A DNA stretch of 64,000 nucleotides from Glycomyces lechevalierae. Lineage in GTDB: Bacteria; Actinomycetota; Actinomycetes; Mycobacteriales; Micromonosporaceae. Below the pieces are notes generated by a model that was not told the origin of the DNA, ran no database searches, and worked only from the letters and a program-made list of their open reading frames with translations. The stretch covers positions 240,451 to 304,450 of the forward strand of contig NZ_JAPZVQ010000003.1 in NCBI RefSeq assembly GCF_027622945.1, read 5' to 3'. Made by a program: the position numbers and the translations under genes. Below are positions 47,821 through 57,227 of this stretch, piece by piece (position 1 is the first letter of the stretch; each line of letters begins with the position of its first letter).

Positions 47821-49470
47821 GTGACTCCTGAGACGCTCGCAGAGAAAGTGCTGTCCGCGACACGCGCCGCGTTCGAGGCCCTGGCCCTCGACGCCGCCGT
47901 GATCCCCGCCCGAACGGCGGTCGAGCGACCCAGGGACCCCAAGCACGGCGACTACGCCTCCAACATCGCGCTGCAGACCGCCAAGAAGGCCGGCACGAAC
48001 CCGCGCGCGCTCGCCGAGAAGATCGCCGAGAACCTCGCCGCCGCCGACGGCGTCGCCAAGGTCGACATCGCCGGCCCCGGCTTCCTGAACATCACCCTGG
48101 ACGCGGCCGCCGCGGGGGAGATCGCCGGGAAGATCATCGCGGCCGGGCCGTCCTACGGCGACAACGCCTCGATGGCCGACGAGCACATCAACCTCGAGTT
48201 CGTGTCCGCGAACCCGACCGGTCCCGTCCACGTGGGCGGCACCCGCTGGGCCGCCGTCGGCGACGCCCTGGCCCGGGTCATGCGCGCCTCCGGTGCGAAG
48301 GTCACCTCCGAGTACTACTTCAACGACGCCGGCGTGCAGGTCAACAACTTCGCCGCCTCGCTCCTCGCCAGCGCCAAGGGCGAGCCGACCCCGGAGAACG
48401 GCTACGCCGGCGGTTACATCGACGACATCGCCCAGGCGGTCCTCAAGGTCCGGCCCGACGCGCTCGAGACCGACGACCCGCAGGCGGTCTTCCACGAGGT
48501 CGGCGTCGAGCTGATGTTCGCCGAGATCAAGCAGGACCTCGACAACTTCGGCACCCACTTCGACGTGTACTTCAACGAGAAGGACCTGCACGACAAGGGC
48601 GAGCTCGACGCCGCCGTCGCGCGCCTCGACCAGCAGGGCCACATCTTCGAGTCCGAAGGCGCGGTCTTCCTGCGCACCACCACGTTCGGCGACGACAAGG
48701 ACCGGGCGCTCAAGAAGTCGAACGGCGAATGGACCTACTTCGCCGCCGACTGCGCCTACTACCTCGACAAGCGCGAGCGGGGCTTCGACAAGCTCGTGCT
48801 CATGCTCGGCGCCGACCACCACGGCTACATCGGCCGGATGCAGGCCATGAGCCAGGCCTTCGGCGACAAGCCGGGCACGCTCGAGATCCTCATCGGCCAG
48901 ATGGTGAACCTCCTCAAGGACGGCCAGCCCGTCCGGATGGCCAAGCGCTACGGCAACGTCATCACCCTCAACGACATCGTCGAGGCCATCGGCGTGGACG
49001 CCGCCCGGTACGTGCTCGCGCGCTACTCCTCGGACTCGACGATCGACATCGACATCGACCTGTGGACGAAGCACGGCAACGACAACCCGGTCTACTACGT
49101 GCAGTACGCCCACGCCCGCACCTCCGGCGTGCTCCGCAACGCCGCCGAGCGCGGCTTCGACAAGGGCGACTCCTACGACGCCTCGCTCCTGGACCACCCG
49201 CGCGAATCGGACCTGCTCAAGGCCCTCGCCGAGTTCCCGGCCGTCGTCGCCACCGCCGCCGCGCTGCGCGAACCGCACCGGGTCGCCCGCTACGCCGAGG
49301 AACTGGCCGCGGCCTACCACCGCTTCCAGCACGACTGCCGCGTCCTGCCGTTCCCGGACGAGGAGGCCACCCCGGTGAACACCGCGCGCCTGTGGGTCGT
49401 CGACGCCACCCGCGTCGTGCTCGCCAACGCGCTCGGCCTGCTCGGCGTCTCGGCCCCGGAGCGGATGTAA
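47821..49470 (+). CDS. argS: arginyl-tRNA synthetase
   Basis: ArgRS (549 aa, normal length) charges tRNA-Arg. The additional N-terminal domain (about 1-115) is followed by the class I signature as SANPTGPVHVGGTRWAAVGD (HIGH-like HVGG) and later QMVNLLKDGQPVRMAKRYGN in the KMSKS position. The DALR anticodon-binding domain (about 430-549) ends with LWVVDATRVVLANALGLLGVSAPERM. The start is GTG 47821, probably leaderless. The stop overlaps lysA by one base (TAATG). The order argS-lysA-hom-thrC-thrB is classic for actinobacteria. Confidence 0.98.
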   Translation: MTPETLAEKVLSATRAAFEALALDAAVIPARTAVERPRDPKHGDYASNIALQTAKKAGTNPRALAEKIAENLAAADGVAKVDIAGPGFLNITLDAAAAGEIAGKIIAAGPSYGDNASMADEHINLEFVSANPTGPVHVGGTRWAAVGDALARVMRASGAKVTSEYYFNDAGVQVNNFAASLLASAKGEPTPENGYAGGYIDDIAQAVLKVRPDALETDDPQAVFHEVGVELMFAEIKQDLDNFGTHFDVYFNEKDLHDKGELDAAVARLDQQGHIFESEGAVFLRTTTFGDDKDRALKKSNGEWTYFAADCAYYLDKRERGFDKLVLMLGADHHGYIGRMQAMSQAFGDKPGTLEILIGQMVNLLKDGQPVRMAKRYGNVITLNDIVEAIGVDAARYVLARYSSDSTIDIDIDLWTKHGNDNPVYYVQYAHARTSGVLRNAAERGFDKGDSYDASLLDHPRESDLLKALAEFPAVVATAAALREPHRVARYAEELAAAYHRFQHDCRVLPFPDEEATPVNTARLWVVDATRVVLANALGLLGVSAPERM

Positions 49471-50873
49471 TGCGGACCCACGAAGCCGGCGCACTGCACG
49501 GCGACTTCGACTACTCCGCGCTGCGCCCCGGCTGGCTCGGCGTCCCCGAGGACGTGAACACGCTGCTCCCGCAGCTCTGGGCGCAGAACGTGGCACGCGC
49601 CGACGACGGCGTCCTGCACATCGGCGGGATCTCCGTCGAGCGGCTCGCCGCCGAGTTCGGCACGCCCGCGTACGTCTTCGACGAGGACGACTTCCGCGCC
49701 CGCTGCCGCGCCTGGATCGAGGCCTTCGACGGCGCCGACGTCTTCTACGCCTCCAAGGCGTTCTGCTCCAAGGCCGTGCTGCGCGCCGCCGCCGAGGAAG
49801 GCCTCTTCGTCGACGTCTGCACCGCCGGCGAACTCGCGGTCGCGCTGGCCGCCGGACTCGAGCCCGCTCGCCTCGGCCTCCACGGCAACAACAAGTCGCT
49901 CGCGGAGCTGCGCCAGGCCGTCGAGATCGGCGTCGGCCGCATCGTCGCGGACTCGTTCACCGAGATCGCGCGGATCGAGGCGATCGCCGCCGAGCTCGGC
50001 AAGCGCCCGAACGTGATGGTCCGCGTCAACGTCGGCGTCGAGGCCCACACGCACGAGTTCATCGCGACCGCCCACGAGGACCAGAAGTTCGGCTTCTCCC
50101 TCGCCGGCGGCGCCGCCTATGAGGCCGCGCGCCGCGTCATCGAGGCGCCGCACCTCGAACTGCTCGGCCTGCACTCCCACATCGGCTCGCAGATCTTCGA
50201 CACCGCCGCGTTCGAGATCTCCGCCGCCCGCGTCGCCCGCCTCCACGCGAAGCTCCAGACCGACTTCGGCATCGCGATCCCGGAGATGGACCTCGGCGGC
50301 GGGTTCGGCATGGCCTACACGAGCCAGGACGACCCGCAGCCGCCCGCGGATATCGCCGCTTCCCTGCGCAAGATCGTCGACGAGGAGTGCGCGGCCGCCG
50401 GCATCGAGGTCCCGCGCCTGTCCATCGAACCGGGCCGCAGCATCGTCGGCCCCACGATGTTCACCCTTTACGAGGTGGGCACCGTCAAGCCGGTGACCCT
50501 CGCCGGGGACGCCGCGCGCCTCTACGTCTCGGTCGACGGCGGCATCAGCGACAACATCCGCACCGCGCTCTACGACGCCACCTACTCGGCGACGCTCGCG
50601 TCACGTTCCTCGAACGCCACGCCCGCCCTCGCCCGAGTAGTGGGAAAGCATTGCGAAGCGGGCGACATTGTTGTTAAAGATGAATTCCTCCCGGCCGACG
50701 TCGCGCCGGGCGACCTGATCGCGGTCCCTGGAACCGGCGCCTACTGCCGCTCCATGGGCTCGAACTACAACCACGTGCCCCGCCCGCCGGTCGTCGCCGT
50801 CCGGAACGGCGAGGCGCGTGTGATCCTGGCGCGTGAGACCGTCGACGACCTGCTCCGGCTCGACGTCGGCTAG
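49470..50873 (+). CDS. lysA: diaminopimelate decarboxylase
   Basis: LysA (467 aa) decarboxylates meso-DAP to lysine. The alanine-racemase-fold barrel has FYASKAFCSKAV (PLP lysine), LHGNNKSLAEL, GVEAHTHEFIATAHEDQKFG and LGLHSHIGSQIF. The C-terminal domain has RLSIEPGRSIVGPTMFT, YVSVDGGISDNIRTALY, GKHCEAGDIVVKDEFLP and IAVPGTGAYCRSMGSNYN. Codon composition near 50600-50690 is less GC-biased than elsewhere in the gene. The protein is about 20-40 residues longer than the average, mostly N-terminal. It is coupled to argS by TAATG. Confidence 0.97.
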   Translation: MRTHEAGALHGDFDYSALRPGWLGVPEDVNTLLPQLWAQNVARADDGVLHIGGISVERLAAEFGTPAYVFDEDDFRARCRAWIEAFDGADVFYASKAFCSKAVLRAAAEEGLFVDVCTAGELAVALAAGLEPARLGLHGNNKSLAELRQAVEIGVGRIVADSFTEIARIEAIAAELGKRPNVMVRVNVGVEAHTHEFIATAHEDQKFGFSLAGGAAYEAARRVIEAPHLELLGLHSHIGSQIFDTAAFEISAARVARLHAKLQTDFGIAIPEMDLGGGFGMAYTSQDDPQPPADIAASLRKIVDEECAAAGIEVPRLSIEPGRSIVGPTMFTLYEVGTVKPVTLAGDAARLYVSVDGGISDNIRTALYDATYSATLASRSSNATPALARVVGKHCEAGDIVVKDEFLPADVAPGDLIAVPGTGAYCRSMGSNYNHVPRPPVVAVRNGEARVILARETVDDLLRLDVG

Positions 50874-50910
50874 ACACGGCTCCAACCCAACAGGAAGAGG
50901 AACACCAGCG

Positions 50911-52188
50911 ATGAAACTCGCGCTACTCGGATGCGGCAACGTCGGCAGTGAAGTCGTGCGCCTCATGCGAACGCGCGGGGAGGAGCTGGCGTCCCGAGTA
51001 GGGGAGCCCGTCGAGATCGTCGGGATCGCGGTGCGCCGCCTCGACCGCGACCGCTCGCACCTGCCGGTCGAGAAGGAACTCTTCACCACCGACGCGCTGG
51101 GCCTCGTCAAACGCGACGACGTGGACATCGTGGTCGAGGTCGCCGGGGGCATCGAGCCCGCCCGCACCTGGATCACCACCGCGCTGGCCGAAGGCAAGTC
51201 GGTCGTGACCGCGAACAAGGCCCTGCTCGCCGAGGACGGTCCGGCCCTGTCGGCCGCCGCGAAGGCGGGGGGCGCGGACCTCTACTACGAGGCCGCCGCC
51301 GCTGCCGCGATCCCGCTGATGCGCCCGCTGCGCGAGTCGCTGCACGGCGACACGATCAACCGCGTGCTCGGCATCGTCAACGGCACCACGAACTACATCC
51401 TCAGCCAGATGTCGCAGACCGGCGCCGCCTTCGAGGAGGCGCTGCGCGAGGCCACCGAGCTCGGGTACGCCGAGGCCGACCCGACCGCCGACGTCGACAA
51501 CTACGACGCCGCCGCGAAGGCCGCGCTCATCGCGTCGCTCGCGTTCCACACGCACATCGATCTCGGCGAGGTCTACCGCGAGGGCATCCGGGACGTCTCC
51601 GCCGCGGACATCGCGTCGGCCGCCGCCCAGGGCCGCGTCGTCAAGCCCCTCTGCATCGCGACCCGGGAGGCCGACGGCGTGTCCGTGCGCGTCCACCCGG
51701 CGATGATCCCGGCGACGCACCCGCTCGCGAACGTCAACGGCGCGTACAACGCGGTGTTCGTCGAGGCCGAGTCCGCCGGCCGCCTCATGTTCTACGGAGC
51801 GGGAGCGGGCGGCACCGAGACCGCCTCGGCGGTGCTCGGCGATATCGTGGCCGTGGCGCGCAACAAGCGCGGGGGCATCACCGCCTTCCCGCCCGAGGCC
51901 GCCTACCAGGACCTGCCGGTGAAACCCATCGGCGAGGCCCGCACCAGGTACCACGTCAGCCTCGACGTGGTCGACGAGCCCGGCGTGCTCGCGCGCGTGG
52001 CGGCCACCTTCGCCCACCACGGCGTCAGCCTCGCCACCGTCCATCAATCCGGCCAGGGCGATGAGGCCCGGCTCGTGGTCGTCACCCACACGGCGGCCGA
52101 CAAGCAGTTGTCGGACACCGTAGCGGAACTGTCGCAACTGACCTCGGTGCACGAAGTCACCTCGGTCATGCGCGTCGAAGGAGAATAG
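50911..52188 (+). CDS. hom: homoserine dehydrogenase
   Basis: Hom (425 aa) reduces aspartate semialdehyde to homoserine at the branch to threonine and methionine. The NAD(P) fold begins MKLALLGCGNVGSEVV. The catalytic region shows KSVVTANKALLAEDG, YYEAAAAAAIPLMRPLRESL, RVLGIVNGTTNYILSQM, EADPTADVDNYDAAAKAALIAS and an ACT domain at the C-terminus (about 345-425, HVSLDVVDEPGVLARVAATFAHHGVSL), which mediates feedback inhibition by threonine. ATG 50911 has AGGAAGAGGAA upstream. Confidence 0.97.
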   Translation: MKLALLGCGNVGSEVVRLMRTRGEELASRVGEPVEIVGIAVRRLDRDRSHLPVEKELFTTDALGLVKRDDVDIVVEVAGGIEPARTWITTALAEGKSVVTANKALLAEDGPALSAAAKAGGADLYYEAAAAAAIPLMRPLRESLHGDTINRVLGIVNGTTNYILSQMSQTGAAFEEALREATELGYAEADPTADVDNYDAAAKAALIASLAFHTHIDLGEVYREGIRDVSAADIASAAAQGRVVKPLCIATREADGVSVRVHPAMIPATHPLANVNGAYNAVFVEAESAGRLMFYGAGAGGTETASAVLGDIVAVARNKRGGITAFPPEAAYQDLPVKPIGEARTRYHVSLDVVDEPGVLARVAATFAHHGVSLATVHQSGQGDEARLVVVTHTAADKQLSDTVAELSQLTSVHEVTSVMRVEGE

Positions 52189-52194
52189 GACGAG

Positions 52195-53265
52195 ATGTCC
52201 GTTAGTCCGATGCGCCCGGGGTGGCGCGGCCTCATCGAGGAATTCCGCGACCGGCTCCCGGTCACCGACGCCACCCCCGTCGTCACTCTGCAGGAGGGCG
52301 GCACGCCCCTGCTGCCCGCCCCGATCCTCTCCGCGAAGACCGGCTGCGACGTCTTCCTCAAGGTCGAAGGCCTCAACCCGACCGGGTCCTTCAAGGACCG
52401 CGGCATGACGCTCGCCGTCTCGAAGGCCGTCGAGGACGGTGCGAAGGCCGTCATCTGCGCCTCCACGGGCAACACCTCCGCTTCGGCGGCCGCGTACGCC
52501 GCGCGCGCCGGGATCACCTGCGCCGTGCTCGTCCCGGCCGGGAAGATCGCCCTCGGCAAGCTCGCGCAGGCCCTCGTGCACGGCGCGAAGCTCATCCAGC
52601 TCGAAGGCAACTTCGACGACTGCCTCATGGTCGCGGACAAGCTTTCGCAGGACTACCCGGTGGCGCTCGTCAACTCGATCAACCCGGTGCGCCTCCAGGG
52701 CCAGAAGACCGCCGCGTTCGAGATCGTGCAGGTCCTCGGTGACGCTCCGGACCTCCACGTGCTGCCGGTCGGCAACGCGGGCAACATCAGCGCCTACTGG
52801 ATGGGCTACACCGAGGACGCGAACGAGGGCAACGCCACCAAGCGGCCCCGCATGCTCGGCGTGCAGGCGGCCGGCGCCGCGCCGATCGTCGAGGGCCACG
52901 TCGTGGAGCACCCGCAGACCATCGCCACCGCGATCCGCATCGGCAACCCGGCGTCCTGGACGAAGGCCCTGGACGCCGAGAAGGAGTCCGGCGGGAAGAT
53001 CATCGCCGTCACCGACCGCGAGATCCACTCCGCGTACATGCTGCTCGCCCGCAACGAAGGCGTCTTCGTCGAGCTCGGCTCGGCCGCGTCGGTCGCCGGA
53101 CTGCTCAAGCAGGCCGAGGCCGGATGGGTCGAGAAGGGACAGACGATCGTCTGCACTGTGACCGGCAACGGCCTCAAGGACCCCGACTGGGCCGTCTCCA
53201 CCGCGCCGCAGCCGCAGACCGTCCCGGTCGACGTGGTCAAGACCGCCACCGCCCTGGGCCTGTAG
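52195..53265 (+). CDS. thrC: threonine synthase
   Basis: ThrC (356 aa) converts phosphohomoserine to threonine using PLP. The PLP lysine is in [18 protein letters not shown] (about 60-77). The phosphate loop reads [16 protein letters not shown], and [18 protein letters not shown] is the family middle block. Near the C-terminus, [14 protein letters not shown] closes the active site. It starts 6 bases after hom, and thrB begins on the base after its stop. Length and motif order are standard for actinobacterial ThrC. Confidence 0.98.
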   Translation: MSVSPMRPGWRGLIEEFRDRLPVTDATPVVTLQEGGTPLLPAPILSAKTGCDVFLKVEGLNPTGSFKDRGMTLAVSKAVEDGAKAVICASTGNTSASAAAYAARAGITCAVLVPAGKIALGKLAQALVHGAKLIQLEGNFDDCLMVADKLSQDYPVALVNSINPVRLQGQKTAAFEIVQVLGDAPDLHVLPVGNAGNISAYWMGYTEDANEGNATKRPRMLGVQAAGAAPIVEGHVVEHPQTIATAIRIGNPASWTKALDAEKESGGKIIAVTDREIHSAYMLLARNEGVFVELGSAASVAGLLKQAEAGWVEKGQTIVCTVTGNGLKDPDWAVSTAPQPQTVPVDVVKTATALGL

Positions 53266-54168
53266 TTGGAGGCCTTCGCAACTGGCCCCCGCGCCACCGT
53301 GCGCGTCCCGGCCACCTCCGCCAACCTCGGCCCCGGGTTCGACTCGCTGGGCCTCGCGCTCGACCTCTGCGACGAGGTCACGGCCGAGGCCACGAGCGGC
53401 ACCACCGTCGCCGTCGAAGTCCAGGGCGAAGGCGAGGGCACCGTCGCGCTCGACGAACGCCACCTCGTCGCCGCCACGATGCTGCGCACCTTCAAACACC
53501 TCGGCCTCTCGGCCCCGGGCTTGAAGATCAAGTGCCGCAACAGGATCCCGCACGCCCGCGGGCTCGGCTCCTCCTCGGCCGCGATCGTCGCGGGCATCAT
53601 GCTCGCCGACGCGCTCGCCGGCGCGGGTATGACCCGTTCGGAGAAACTCGTGCTCGCCAGTGAGATCGAGGGCCACCCGGACAACGTCGCGCCGTGCCTC
53701 CTCGGCGGCTTCACCATCGCCTACACCACTGAGGACGGTGCGAAGGCGGTCAGTCTCGAGCCGTCGCCGCGCGTCCACCCGTGGGCGTTCGTGCCGCAGA
53801 CGAAGGGCCTGACCTCGGTCGCCCGCGCCGCCCTGCCCGAGAAGGTCCCGCACGCCGACGCGGTGTTCAACCTCTCCCGGGCCGCGCTGCTCGCCGCGGC
53901 GATCACGCACCACCCCTCGCGCCTCTTCGACGCCACGGACGACCGGCTGCACCAGTCGTACCGGGCCAAGGGAATGCCGGAGAGCACCCATTTGTTGAGG
54001 GCATTGCGCTCCGCCGGAATCGCGGCCGCGATCTCCGGTGCGGGTCCGACCGTGCTCGCACTGACCGTGGACGACACGCGCGTCCCCGAAGTCCCCGCGG
54101 GCTTCGAGGCCTTGCGCTTGGAAGTCGCCGACGGCGCCGTGCAGGTCGCGACCTCCCCGAACGAGTGA
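53266..54168 (+). CDS. thrB: homoserine kinase
   Basis: ThrB (300 aa) phosphorylates homoserine. It is a GHMP kinase: VPATSANLGPGFDSLGLAL, the ATP-binding glycine/serine loop IPHARGLGSSSAAIVAGIML (about 88-107) and the C-terminal GAGPTVLALT. The start is TTG 53266, on the base directly after the thrC stop. There is no SD, so it is probably made by reinitiating ribosomes. A TTG start here is unusual but the N-terminus RATVRVPATSANLGPGFDS is complete. Confidence 0.95.
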   Translation: MEAFATGPRATVRVPATSANLGPGFDSLGLALDLCDEVTAEATSGTTVAVEVQGEGEGTVALDERHLVAATMLRTFKHLGLSAPGLKIKCRNRIPHARGLGSSSAAIVAGIMLADALAGAGMTRSEKLVLASEIEGHPDNVAPCLLGGFTIAYTTEDGAKAVSLEPSPRVHPWAFVPQTKGLTSVARAALPEKVPHADAVFNLSRAALLAAAITHHPSRLFDATDDRLHQSYRAKGMPESTHLLRALRSAGIAAAISGAGPTVLALTVDDTRVPEVPAGFEALRLEVADGAVQVATSPNE

Positions 54169-54180
54169 TCCTCGGGTCCG

Positions 54181-54739
54181 TTGTTGTGAATGGGAAGAGT
54201 GCGCTACCATTCCAGTTAGACGACCACCCGGTGTCGTGACTGCTCGAAGCCTTGCTTATGCTTGTGGTCACAACAGCTGCGGCGCATCCAGCGCACGCCT
54301 GATCTCTTGTTTGGGTCATCACCCTCAACCATGGATTTGTGACTTTGCATAGCTCCAGCGTGGCATGGCACGGTTTCGACCAAGGAACAGTCGCTGTCCG
54401 CTTGTGGCGCCGGGCCTCCGCCCGGATCGGATCGCAAAGGCGAGGATCGCAATCAGCGGAGATCGCAATCACGTGTCTCAACGTGCACGATCATTCATCG
54501 CAAGCTGTCCAGTCGCAGGCCCAGAGGCTGTCACCACGATCAGGACCGTCTGCTCAGCGGACAGCCCAGGGGTGTTGCACCCAGTGTCAACCGTCGTCTT
54601 CCAACCGCCGAGGCCACAGTGTGGCCGGAAGCGGTCGAAGCGATGGCGGGACGCAGACCAGAACATCGGCATTGCGGCTATTTGAAAGACGCGGAAACTC
54701 CTCGAATCCACTTCGAAGTTCCGCCAGGGAAGGAATCCA
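54181..54739 (+). promoter_or_regulatory. rho promoter and 520-nt leader
   Basis: TTGTTG (54181-54186) and TACCAT (54205-54210) are 18 bases apart. From a start near 54217 the leader runs about 523 nt to the TTG of rho. It has many CA and CAA tracts, several short stems but no long hairpin and no supported gene. Rho genes in other bacteria are autoregulated through such leaders, with Rho loading on C-rich unstructured RNA. Confidence 0.6.
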
Positions 54740-56713
54740 TTGAGCGACACCACCGGCACGACGTCGGACCGGATGAGCGATGCGGCTTCGGCTTCGGAAG
54801 AGATTCCGGAGACCAAGAAGCGCCGTCGGGCAGGAACCGGTCTGGCCTCTATGCTGATGCCCGAGCTCCAGCAGATGGCGCAATCGCTCGGCATCACCGG
54901 CGTTGGCCGGATGCGCAAGAGCGAGCTGATCGCCGCCATCCAGGAACGGCAGGATGCGGGCTCGCAGCCCGGCGGTGCCAGCGCGGAAAAGGAGGCCCCG
55001 CCAGTGCCTGACTCTGACCAAACGCCCATCGCCGAGGCCCCGTCGACCACAGTCGACGCCGCCCCCGCCGACAACGGCTCCGAGGGTGCAGAGGCCAAGG
55101 GCGGCACCGCCGCCCGCCGGGCGACCCGCCCGGCCGGTCCGCCGCAGCCGCGCCGCCGTGAAGAGCGTCAGACCGAAGCCGTTGAGTCCGAAGGCCAGTC
55201 GTCTTCCGTCGCGACGATCGAGTCCGATGAGGACCGCCCGCAGCGCCGTCGCCGCTCCCGCGAGAACGGTCGCGAGAACCGTGAAGGCCGCGAGGGCAAC
55301 CGTGAGAACGGCCGCCGCGACGAGCGCCCGGAGCGTTCCGAGCGCGCCGAGCGTTCGGAGCAGTCCGAGGCCCGCACCGAGACCCGCGAGCGCCGCAACG
55401 AGGACGACGGTTACGACGACCGCGGCCCGCGCGACGGCGACGGCGAGAACCGCCGCCGCAAGCGCCGCGACCGCTCCGACCGCCGCCAGCGCGGCGGCCG
55501 CGACGAGGTTCCCGAGCGCGCCGGCGCCGGAGGCGGCGTCCAGAACGACGAGCAGCTCGTGCCCGTCGCGGGGATCCTCGACATCCTCGACAACTACGCG
55601 TTCATCCGCACCACCGGCTACCTCGCCGGCCCCGACGACGTCTACGTCTCGATGTCGCAGGTCCGCAAGCACCGTCTGCGCCGCGGCGACGCCATCACCG
55701 GCGCCGTCAAGCCCAGCCGCGGCGGCGGCGAGGAGCCGAACGGCCAGGGTGGCAAGCAGCAGCAGCGCCGCGAGAAGTACAACCCGCTGGTGCGCCTCGA
55801 CACCGTCAACGGCATGAGCCCGCAGGACGCGACGAAGCGCGACGAGTTCTACAAGCTCACGCCGCTCTACCCGCAGGAGCGCCTGCGTCTGGAGACCGAG
55901 CCGAACGCGATCACCACGCGGGTGATAGACCTCGTGGCCCCGATCGGCAAGGGCCAGCGCGCCCTCATCGTCTCGCCGCCGAAGGCCGGTAAGACGATGG
56001 TGCTGCAGGCGATCGCCAACGCGATCACCACGAACAACCCCGAGTGCCACCTCATGGTGGTCCTCGCGGACGAGCGGCCCGAAGAGGTCACCGACATGCA
56101 GCGTTCGGTGAAGGGCGAGGTCATCGCCTCGACCTTCGACCGCCCGCCGTCGGACCACACCACGGTCGCCGAGCTCGCGATCGAGCGCGCCAAGCGCCTG
56201 GTCGAGCTCGGCCACGACGTGGTCGTGCTGCTCGACTCGATCACCCGTCTGGGCCGCGCGTACAACAACTCGTCGCCCGCGTCCGGCCGGATCCTCTCCG
56301 GCGGTATCGACTCGACGGCGCTGTACCCGCCGAAGCGCTTCCTCGGCGCGGCGCGGAACATCGAGCACGGCGGGTCGCTGACCATCATCGGCACGGCGCT
56401 GGTCGAGACCGGCTCCATGGGCGACACGGTGATCTTCGAAGAGTTCAAGGGCACCGGCAACGCCGAGCTCAAGCTCGACCGCAAGATCGCCGAGAAGCGC
56501 ACGTGGCCCGCGATCGACGTCCACCAGTCGAGCACCCGCAAGGACGAGCTCATGATGAGCCCCGAGGAGCAGGCAGTGATGCTGAAACTCCGCCGGGTCC
56601 TGTCCTCGCTGGACCCGCAGCAGGCGATCGACCTGCTCATCGACCGGTTGAAGAAGACGCAGACGAACGCCGAGTTCCTGATGTCGATCGTCAAGAGCAC
56701 GCCCGGCGAGTGA
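54740..56713 (+). CDS. rho: transcription termination factor Rho with charged N-terminal insertion
   Basis: Rho (657 aa) is the hexameric RNA-dependent ATPase that ends transcription. The N-terminal helix bundle (about 35-75, MLMPELQQMAQSLGITGVGRMRKSELIAAIQE) is followed by a long Arg/Glu-rich insertion (about 100-265). Then come the cold-shock RNA-binding domain (about 270-340: GILDILDNYAFIRTTGYL) and the ATPase core, with Walker A PPKAGKTM, DERPEEVTDM, Walker B-like VVVLLDSITRLGRAYN, GGIDSTALYPPKRFLGAARN and a Q/R-loop FKGTGNAELKLDR. High-GC actinobacteria carry this insertion, which gives extra RNA affinity. The start is TTG 54740 with GGGAAGGAA upstream. Confidence 0.97.
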   Translation: MSDTTGTTSDRMSDAASASEEIPETKKRRRAGTGLASMLMPELQQMAQSLGITGVGRMRKSELIAAIQERQDAGSQPGGASAEKEAPPVPDSDQTPIAEAPSTTVDAAPADNGSEGAEAKGGTAARRATRPAGPPQPRRREERQTEAVESEGQSSSVATIESDEDRPQRRRRSRENGRENREGREGNRENGRRDERPERSERAERSEQSEARTETRERRNEDDGYDDRGPRDGDGENRRRKRRDRSDRRQRGGRDEVPERAGAGGGVQNDEQLVPVAGILDILDNYAFIRTTGYLAGPDDVYVSMSQVRKHRLRRGDAITGAVKPSRGGGEEPNGQGGKQQQRREKYNPLVRLDTVNGMSPQDATKRDEFYKLTPLYPQERLRLETEPNAITTRVIDLVAPIGKGQRALIVSPPKAGKTMVLQAIANAITTNNPECHLMVVLADERPEEVTDMQRSVKGEVIASTFDRPPSDHTTVAELAIERAKRLVELGHDVVVLLDSITRLGRAYNNSSPASGRILSGGIDSTALYPPKRFLGAARNIEHGGSLTIIGTALVETGSMGDTVIFEEFKGTGNAELKLDRKIAEKRTWPAIDVHQSSTRKDELMMSPEEQAVMLKLRRVLSSLDPQQAIDLLIDRLKKTQTNAEFLMSIVKSTPGE

Positions 56714-56754
56714 GTACGCCGCCCGCCGCGAAGCGGAGGGCGCAAGGATGTACC

Positions 56755-56791
56755 GGCGTGAGGCCGCCCTGGTTGAGAGCGGCCTCACGCC
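56755..56791 (+). terminator. rho terminator hairpin
   Basis: GGCGTGAGGCCGC pairs perfectly with GCGGCCTCACGCC (13 bp, 11-nt loop) and is followed by TTAATAT. The sequence TAATAT at 56793-56798 is also a candidate -10 for rpmE, about 105 bases upstream of its start. Confidence 0.85.
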
Positions 56792-56903
56792 TTAATATGG
56801 AGAGCTGGTGCGCAGGTCGCGCACCCACTGTGTGCCCGCGAGGGCCTGATGCGGTTCCGGTTCACGGCTGCGGCCGACCCGGCGACCCGGAGAAAGGGAA
56901 GTC

Positions 56904-57137
56904 ATGAAAGACGGGATCCACCCCGAGTACGTCGTCACCGAGGTGACCTGCTCCTGCGGGAACGCGTTCACCACCCGGTCGACGGTGGCCACCGGCAAGA
57001 TCCAGGCTGCGACCTGCAACAAGTGCCACCCGTTCTACACCGGTAAGCAGCGCATCCTCGACACCGGCGGTCGCGTGGCCAAGTTCAAGGCCCGCTACGC
57101 CAAGACGCAGGAGAAGGCCGCTCAGGCTGGTAAGTAG
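56904..57137 (+). CDS. rpmE: 50S ribosomal protein L31, zinc-binding form
   Basis: L31 (77 aa) is a small subunit-bridge protein. The cysteines in [12 protein letters not shown] and [21 protein letters not shown] give the C-x-C...C-x-x-C zinc site, so this is the zinc-containing (C+) form; organisms often also carry a C- paralogue for zinc starvation. ATG 56904 has AGAAAGGGAA upstream. Location between rho and prfA is conserved. It is followed by a strong intrinsic terminator. Confidence 0.97.
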   Translation: MKDGIHPEYVVTEVTCSCGNAFTTRSTVATGKIQAATCNKCHPFYTGKQRILDTGGRVAKFKARYAKTQEKAAQAGK

Positions 57138-57145
57138 CTTTGCCG

Positions 57146-57185
57146 CGCAGCGCTCGTGTCGTATGACGCGGGCGCTGCGTTTTTT
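57146..57185 (+). terminator. intrinsic terminator after rpmE
   Basis: CGCAGCGC and GCGCTGCG, extended inward to GTC/GAC with a few mismatches, form a stem followed by six T (57180-57185). Confidence 0.9.
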
Positions 57186-57227
57186 CGTATCCCTAAGTTC
57201 AGGCACTGCTCTCTCAAAGGAACCGCA

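Noticed and set aside
54339..54743. 134-codon frame in the rho leader
   Set aside because: It has no RBS or recognisable family, and codon composition is random. The stretch is better explained as an untranslated leader.
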